From Diphasiastrum complanatum (lineage: Eukaryota > Streptophyta > Lycopodiopsida > Lycopodiales > Lycopodiaceae), in NCBI GenBank assembly GCA_029204225.1, contig MU835101.1, forward strand, positions 1-41,797: 41,797 nt of DNA, written 5' to 3'. Every line of letters starts with the position of its first letter. Position 1 is the first letter of the stretch. The notes under the pieces are model-generated. The model saw only the letters and a program-made list of their open reading frames with translations, ran no database searches and was not told the origin of the DNA. Positions 37,801-41,797 of the stretch are shown here, one piece after another. A program made the position numbers and the translations under genes.

Positions 37801-40800
37801 GGCAGTTTCTGGTAAAGAGGTGCAGTATGGTACCTATGCAACTGCAGAAGAGGTACGGACTTCGGGCATTTTAGTGCCATATCAAAGTATAAGCGGTTGA
37901 AGAGTAAAATAAAGGCTTATTTTTCTGAAGATGTGAGAACAAGAATATGTTTGCGATGGAACAACTAGTGTAGATATATACAAAGCTTCTAGTGGATGCC
38001 AATCCTTTGTGCTGATAAGAAGGATTGATGTCTTTATGAGGCTAATTGCACTTGTACACATCTATGGAGTGTGGAATCGACTTTTTAGATGTTTAAGGTT
38101 CTAATGTCTTTTTGTGGATTCAATTGACAACACAGCTTACAGTTTTCAGATAAATGTATGACAAGACATTCAATTAATCTAGTTATTGTAAATAAAATAG
38201 TGGTGCAAGGTTATGCCTACATATTTGACTGCACTAAATATGATGGGATCATTGATTGTCATTTATTTATCTGAGGTGATAGTTATTTGTTGCTGCCTGA
38301 TGTCACCTACTCGTATCTGAACATTTGCATGCCAAATTCTAGAGATGGATTTGACTTGTAAAGCCATTAAGTTTGTGAGGTGAATGTCTGATATATGATT
38401 TTGAACTTATGCAGTCGGCCCGTTTTCATTAAGGTTAGACCACATAATACTGTTTTACACCTGTGGTTAGGAATGTATTTTTTCGTACGAATGGACATTA
38501 GAATCAACTTTAAAAAAAATCTCCAGGGCTTTATTGGCCCACTTTGGAAGTACCTGTGAGCTCAATTCTTGTGGCTTCATGAGCCATCGTTCTCCCAGGG
38601 GACAGATTGTGTTTGTAGCGACGATCTCCAAAAGACAGATACGTGATACAGATCGTTTGTCAAAGAATTGAAGCTACTGATACAAGATTTTCAAGCCATT
38701 CTTTTTTCCCAACAGGTGCATTTTCAGGGTTTCCCAGCAATGTTTAGCTACCAATTTCCTAACAGGCATATTTATAGGGTTTCCCAGTTAGGTAATTATA
38801 ATCTATAACAACTATAGCTGTGAGAAGACACTAAAATGTCATAAATTAAAAGGAGATCGGTGACTAACCATGCCATTTGAATGCCGGACCATACATCTTA
38901 AGTCCTAATTAACTTTCCTCTTGTTCAAACAGTACAAATTGTGTGAATAACTAGACTAAATTACACAGAAAAAAGAAACGAGCACGTATGGAGTTCCGTA
39001 GTATAAGAAACAGGCAAGTACAGAGTGTCATCCTGTACACGTTCCGTACATACCTTTTTATTTTCTAAAAAGTTGGATGCCCCAAAGACATCTCACAGAT
39101 TTAAGTGGATTCAGTTTTCTCCGACCCATAAGAGAGTAAATTATGCTATTTTGGCCTAATATCATAGCCAGGCCAGAAAGTGCGTGATCTAGTAAAGTGC
39201 CTGTTAGCCATACAAAGGCATCAAAAGCAAAAGGTGCATCTTAGCAAGTTCTACTTCATTGTGAGACACAGTTATTGGATAGTCATTGTAGCTTCTAGGC
39301 ATGCTTGCTGAAAAGTTATAGCTTTCACCAGCCTGAAGCTACTATATTTGCAGCACCTTTAAGACTAGAATAAGGAGAAATCTTGAATGCTTCACAATTG
39401 TTAAAGAGATAGGTAAGTATCCATCATCTTGTTCGTGTATAGAGTCCTTTGTATTTGCCCAAGTTTAGGCTCTGCACATGTTATCTTCTTACTTGATATG
39501 TCTTAAACTCTTGCCAACTCTCCATGATGTCCACTGTAATGCCTTTTATTTAATAAGCTATTCGATATATTGTTTCCATCAGATCAAATGCGAAAGCTGT
39601 TACTTTGTCATAACTTTCAGTACCTTGTCATACTGAGCCCCATGCCGCAGCAATCCTGAGCTGGGTTGGATAGTTGGTTATAACAAGGTTGGGCCACTGA
39701 TGACATCATGCTGATATTAATTTTTTTTTGTATGAAACAATATACAATGCCCAGGACCTGAACCCTGACCTTCCCACTCACACTCAAGCACGTTCGCATT
39801 ATACCATAAGCCTTTTGAAAACGTGTTGCGTACAGCTGTATATCAAAAGAATTGAGGAGGGTGGGAGGGTGCTGTACTTTTCCAACCTCCCCCTCTCGTG
39901 TACTTCAATGTAGGGAGTTTGGACCATGCACCTGCACATTAGATGTAGGTGCATGGTCTAGCTCTAGGTACCACCACAAGAAGATTATAATGAATCCACA
40001 ATAATTTCTTTTACGGATAGTGGCAATTCTTTAAACAGATAATGTATACTATGTATTAGATAGAGTATATCCTGGGCTTTTTGAAGGAAACAGCAGACTT
40101 GCTTTTCAAATATCGATAGATGAAACTTTTCTGCATCTTTATTGCATTATGATGCTCACTCAGTATTTGTACTGTTACTTTTCAACTATTGAGTTCATAT
40201 TTATCAATCTTCAATCATGGCTGACTCAGTATGTGCTCCCAAGAAGAGAATTAACAAAAAAGCCTCTTGACTTGCTTTTTGAACTTTGATAGGTGGAACA
40301 CTCTATAGCTTAAATGTGTCATTATGAGAGTGTTTGTACTTCTTCATTTCTCAATGATGTAATTCATGTTTTTGGGAAATTATTTCTGGGTGAATCACGA
40401 TTGGTTTTCAGAGCAGGTCATTCAATGATCAGCTTGGCTGTTAGCCTCATATTGTACTGTTTACAGGTAGTCACAGCTGGTGATCTTTGTGCCATCTGTC
40501 AAGAGAAGATGCATACGCCAATAGCTCTTCGTTGCAAGCATTTATTCTGTGAAGACTGCGTTTCAGAATGGTATGTGAGACTACATCCGTGATTACATTA
40601 TATTTAATGAAAACCTGTTACTTTATGATAGAATTTTCAAATCAGAACAGCTTTTTGTCCAATTGACCTTGCAAAACCTAAGCAGGAGAAGGTCTGTGCG
40701 TCTGAGTGTTTACTTCTAGTCGTATAGAATTATTTTAAAGCGTATCAAATTATTTTGAAGGGAAGTATCTTGCTGCCAAGTGAATAAGCATTTTATGTAT

Positions 40801-41050
40801 AGCAAGCAAGCATATTCTTGCAGCCAAATTTGGTATTTCTAGTTAGTTGATAATTGTCAAGATTCCTTGCTCATTAGTTTCAGTCAGAATGTTTTGATAC
40901 ACTTTGGTTAGAATGGTTGACTGAACAAATTTTCTCACTTCCAGGTTTGAGCGGGAGAGGACATGTCCATTATGCCGTGCAGTTGTGAAATCGGCAGATT
41001 TGAGATCCTTCGGGGATGGTTCAACGTGTCTTTTTGTGCAAATATTTTAG
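25869..41050 (+). CDS. RING finger and transmembrane domain E3 ligase (RNFT1/At5g01960-like)
   Basis: Probable RING E3 ubiquitin ligase anchored in an internal membrane. Eight coding exons, all GT-AG and in phase: 25869-26442, 27303-27379, 27937-28105, 28259-28347, 28528-28692, 37775-37852, 40467-40570 and 40945-41050 (stop TAG 41048-41050); 453 codons. The N-terminus (about 165 residues) is Ser-rich and low complexity, as in the family. Hydrophobic segments follow: [29 protein letters not shown], the [12 protein letters not shown] segment and [13 protein letters not shown]3HC4 RING is at residues 392-429 (C392, C395, C407, H409, C412, C415, C426, C429; CAICQEKM...CPLC), with W419 of the E2-contact region. 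The conserved tail reads [19 protein letters not shown] 25869 is the first in-frame ATG after an upstream stop. The sixth intron (28693-37774) is swollen to 9.1 kb by nested transposons. Substrate is unknown. Identification rests on recalled plant homologs and is strong. Confidence 0.92.
29187..29285 (-). repeat. Gypsy 3' LTR, piece A
   Basis: It aligns with 37081-37180 at close to 90% by eye, including TAGCTAAGCTAAGAAAGCA. Similarity stops where the copia LTR begins. Confidence 0.8.
29286..29629 (-). repeat. Copia 3' LTR
   Basis: The inner end CTAACA (29624-29629) abuts a polypurine tract (minus strand TTTAAGGAGGG, 29630-29640). The outer end TGTAGG at 29286 coincides with the loss of gypsy-LTR homology. 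Length about 344 bp. No second copy is seen at the other end of the element. Confidence 0.65.
29667..31067 (-). CDS. Copia reverse transcriptase - RNase H (open for 425 codons)
   Basis: The longest open frame in the window (30944-29667) has copia RT motifs: [37 protein letters not shown] and the catalytic block LLHVDDIII (family usually YVDD, here HVDD). RNase H follows: [48 protein letters not shown] and [11 protein letters not shown]. It stops just before the polypurine tract. The N-terminal RT portion lies in another frame upstream of 30944. It copies element RNA into DNA. The long intact frame suggests this is one of the younger elements here. Confidence 0.9.
   Translation of the reverse strand, partial: VYKIKYKADGTIERYKARLVAKGYAQQKGIDYEETFCPTTQMTTVRVVTSLAAHFGWRLRQLDIKTAFLNGDLNEEVYLQQPAGFFIEGQEDRVCLLKKALYGLKQAPRMWYQKIHAYFCDRGFTNSPSESTLYVKHTSNYIIIILLHVDDIIITRSNEQQIDVVMLDLGMLFETSDLGLLHFYLGLEFVQEGAGIFMSQKRYLGQILKRFKMEDCKPVATPMETGLKLSSQGDGKSFDTTLYCQAIGCLIYLCNSRRDISYSVSLMSQFMHAPMTSHWKALKRIFRYLQGTRSHGLVFPACDDACLVGFSDSDWGGDQDSRHSPNGHCFFYGNSAISWSSKKQPTVATSSSEAKYRATFSATTECLWLKRLHVDMKFGEHSATLILSDSQSATAIARNPVFHARTKHIKIHYHFVRERLHDGDILLEYCPTEDNIADLFTKALPRVKFEALCKALNLIPHVGFVT
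31068..33054 (-). pseudogene. Copia protease and integrase, broken
   Basis: Protease motif [14 protein letters not shown] near 32910-32870. GAG-pre-integrase block [18 protein letters not shown] near 32510-32450. Integrase core starts [12 protein letters not shown] near 32340. The next segment lacks the usual DD(H/Y)SR stretch after FVTFI, and the second catalytic region reads [10 protein letters not shown] where the family has TLRSDNG, so the catalytic Asp is Asn. [24 protein letters not shown] and the Ser-rich linker follow (31910-31068). Stops near 32165 and 31914 separate the parts, so integrase is inactive. Confidence 0.85.
33055..33995 (-). pseudogene. Copia Gag with CCHC knuckle, frameshifted
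   Basis: Start region [19 protein letters not shown] then [21 protein letters not shown] Ser-rich insert follows, then (other frames) [20 protein letters not shown], a basic [12 protein letters not shown] stretch and a knuckle [14 protein letters not shown] near 33155-33115. Frameshifts lie near 33660 and 33360. Gag of the copia element inserted in the gypsy LTR. Confidence 0.85.
33996..34313 (-). other. Copia leader side; expected 5' LTR not found
   Basis: About 320 bp separate gag from the second half of the gypsy LTR. Neither a primer-binding site nor a copy of the LTR at 29286-29629 is visible, so the 5' end of the copia seems deleted or replaced. Confidence 0.5.
34314..34536 (-). repeat. 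Gypsy 3' LTR, piece B
   Basis: It aligns with about 37280-37512, sharing ACTCCAATATCAT, GGGCCTTTTTATGCATAACA-like and GTCGAGTCCATAA blocks. It carries the stop of the pol frame. Confidence 0.85.
34397..35125 (-). pseudogene. Gypsy integrase C-terminus with chromodomain-like tail
   Basis: Minus strand: [12 protein letters not shown] (GPY/F-domain entry), [17 protein letters not shown] (the family's HPVFHVSLL), then [16 protein letters not shown] and DEATWEPI, the chromodomain signature of chromoviruses, which guides integration through histone marks. It is cut at 35125 by an LTR element of the opposite strand, so the integrase core and everything before it are missing. Confidence 0.8.
35126..35557 (+). 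repeat. LTR with perfect TGTTAG...CTAACA ends
   Basis: A 432-bp unit with 6-bp inverted ends, followed at once by a primer site (TGGTATTAGAGC, 35558-35569). It contains a (CTTTTG)n run near 35359-35385. No second copy is present, so the element's 3' half is lost. Confidence 0.75.
35558..35569 (+). other. Primer-binding site, Met-tRNA-like
   Basis: TGGTATTAGAGC directly abuts the LTR; same variant as at 9100-9111. Confidence 0.75.
35820..36395 (+). pseudogene. Unidentified coding relic with an R3H-like segment inside an LTR element
   Basis: Frame 1 (to about 36028) reads [16 protein letters not shown], then ends soon after a T9 run. A shifted frame continues [20 protein letters not shown], then HKAAEALG, a TAG stop, [20 protein letters not shown]. 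The spacing RxxxH...A..LG.EHvS...G.g..R.liV resembles the R3H single-stranded nucleic-acid-binding domain. A further open stretch (36230-36390) reads [20 protein letters not shown] and [16 protein letters not shown]. This is not usual Gag-Pol sequence and may be a host gene fragment captured by the element. The R3H call is tentative. Confidence 0.35.
36396..36859. other. Non-coding, nothing recognised
   Basis: An AT-rich stretch between the R3H-like relic and the hAT fragment; no motif recognised. Confidence 0.45.
36860..37067 (-). pseudogene. hAT transposase fragment (DUF659-type)
   Basis: The minus strand encodes [20 protein letters not shown] followed by [19 protein letters not shown]. 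This is the VVTDNA(S/A)N block of plant hAT-like transposases, carrying a catalytic-region Asp. A one-base shift near 37015 breaks the upstream part. Only about 70 codons remain. It abuts the degenerate gypsy primer site. Confidence 0.8.
37081..37512 (-). repeat. Gypsy 5' LTR
   Basis: The only unbroken copy, about 432 bp. Its halves match 29187-29285 and 34314-34536. It is followed by CACGT, also found before the left piece. Confidence 0.8.
39720..39805 (-). mobile_element. tRNA-derived SINE-like insertion
   Basis: On the minus strand a box A-like segment (GCTTATGGTATAATGCG) is followed by a box B-like GGTTCAGGTCC, and then, after about 25 bp, an A9 tail (plus-strand T run at 39721-39729). 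No clear target duplication is seen. It differs in sequence from the retroposon at 8281-8394. Confidence 0.5.
39919..39961. repeat. Inverted repeat (14-17 bp stem, 9-nt loop) in intron
   Basis: GACCATGCACCTGC at 39922-39935 pairs with GTAGGTGCATGGTC at 39945-39958 with a single G-T pair; outer bases add further pairing. It could be a short MITE-like remnant or a transcribed stem-loop. Confidence 0.85.
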
Positions 41051-41797
41051 ATTCTTCTCAGATCAACCTACACTCCAGGTTTTTGTAGGGTTTGAGGTTT
41101 TATGGCTATCTAAAAGATACAGGTATCGAGGTAGTTCGCACACAGATTTGAGATCTGAACATCCTAGTGGTGCTTCTAGTTGTCTGATTATATTGCTGAT
41201 TCTGAACTCAGTTGGGTGAAGCTGCCAAGTACAAACTCTTGCTGGTGGAGCATGCCCATGGAGGTCGCACTGATTTGAGTCTGAGTTGGAGCATTTACAG
41301 CAATCTGTATATTGACTCAGGCTGAAAGCTCCATTCCTCTTTAAAGAATATGATGTATTGTGAGAGTTTCCTTGAGCAACAATTATTGGATCTACCTGCG
41401 AACACAGACCATGTCTTTAAACTTGCAGCTCTAGTTCATGTTGTAGATTTTGTCTCCCATTTGGGCCAGTGAAGTAGTGTTGTGAGTGTGCCTACTCCAG
41501 GAGGGAAGCCCAAATGTTGAGCTTTATAAATAAGCTAGTTAAGTATCCACAAGTCAACCAAGTAGTTCTTTGATTTAGACCTGCATCAGGTTGTAACATT
41601 GACTGTCCCACTAGCTTTGACATTTGACAGAGAAATGGAAGTATAAGAGCAATCAATTTGGCAACCTTTTGCATATGGTCTTGCAAAATTCTTGTGCACA
41701 CTGAACTCGGAAACCTTTTGCATACGGTCTTGCAGCATTCTTGTTTTGTTTAGTGGTATGTATGATTGAGCAAACTGTCCAACAAAGTTATGCACAC
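41051..41797. other. 3' flank of the RNFT-like gene, no further gene seen
   Basis: It is probably 3' UTR followed by intergenic sequence. Near the end, a segment beginning AACCTTTTGCAT occurs twice about 49 bp apart (41663-41694 and 41712-41743), a small decayed tandem duplication. Confidence 0.5.

Larger units (their letters stand above)
37853..40466 (+). other. 2.6-kb intron of the RNFT-like gene
   Basis: The donor GTACGG follows the exon ending GCAGAAGAG; the acceptor is TTACAG at 40466. It contains a tRNA-like retroposon (39720-39805) and a strong inverted repeat (39919-39961). No gene is recognised inside. Confidence 0.8.

Overview
This is nuclear DNA of a land plant, most likely a vascular plant. 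The evidence is two intron-split host genes with plant homologs (the chloroplast PPR protein MRL1 and a RING/transmembrane E3 ligase of the RNFT type), Ty1/copia and Ty3/gypsy LTR retrotransposons of plant type, a hAT transposase fragment, tRNA-derived retroposons and a plant-type tRNA-Gly gene. Both host proteins look rather diverged from the angiosperm versions I know, which would suit a fern, gymnosperm or early-diverging lineage, but I cannot fix the species.

Layout. 1-1770: a decayed plus-strand copia 5' end (LTR, primer-binding site, gag) that runs straight into a minus-strand gypsy gag fragment. 3130-6816: the last eight exons of MRL1 on the plus strand; its 5' half lies upstream of the window. 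One of these exons carries a +1 frameshift. 8281-8394: an 86-bp tRNA-like retroposon with a perfect 14-bp target duplication. 8671-9394: a copia-type LTR and primer site. 9394 to about 15690: a minus-strand gypsy element (5' LTR, Asp-type primer site, gag, protease, RT, RNase H) that lacks integrase and 3' LTR. 16491-16561: tRNA-Gly(GCC). 17200-17861: an LTR related to the one at position 1. 17862 to about 21500: scrambled minus-strand copia remnants with a 136-bp GA microsatellite. 21900-24670: AT-rich sequence with small hairpins, a CA/TG palindrome and a decayed unknown ORF.

24700-41050: the RNFT-like gene on the plus strand, with a repeat-rich 5' leader and eight coding exons (453 codons). 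Its 9.1-kb sixth intron holds a nested transposon complex: a minus-strand gypsy chromovirus whose 3' LTR was split by a copia element and whose interior holds another LTR element (with R3H-like coding sequence) and a hAT fragment. A candidate 5-bp duplication (CACGT) brackets the complex.

The two host genes act separately: MRL1 in chloroplast rbcL mRNA stability, the RING protein in membrane-linked ubiquitination. I see no operon-like or defence-like system. The most unusual items are the frameshift in an otherwise intact MRL1, the triplicated 94-bp leader module, the ultra-short retroposon, two intronic hairpins and the R3H-like fragment inside an LTR element.
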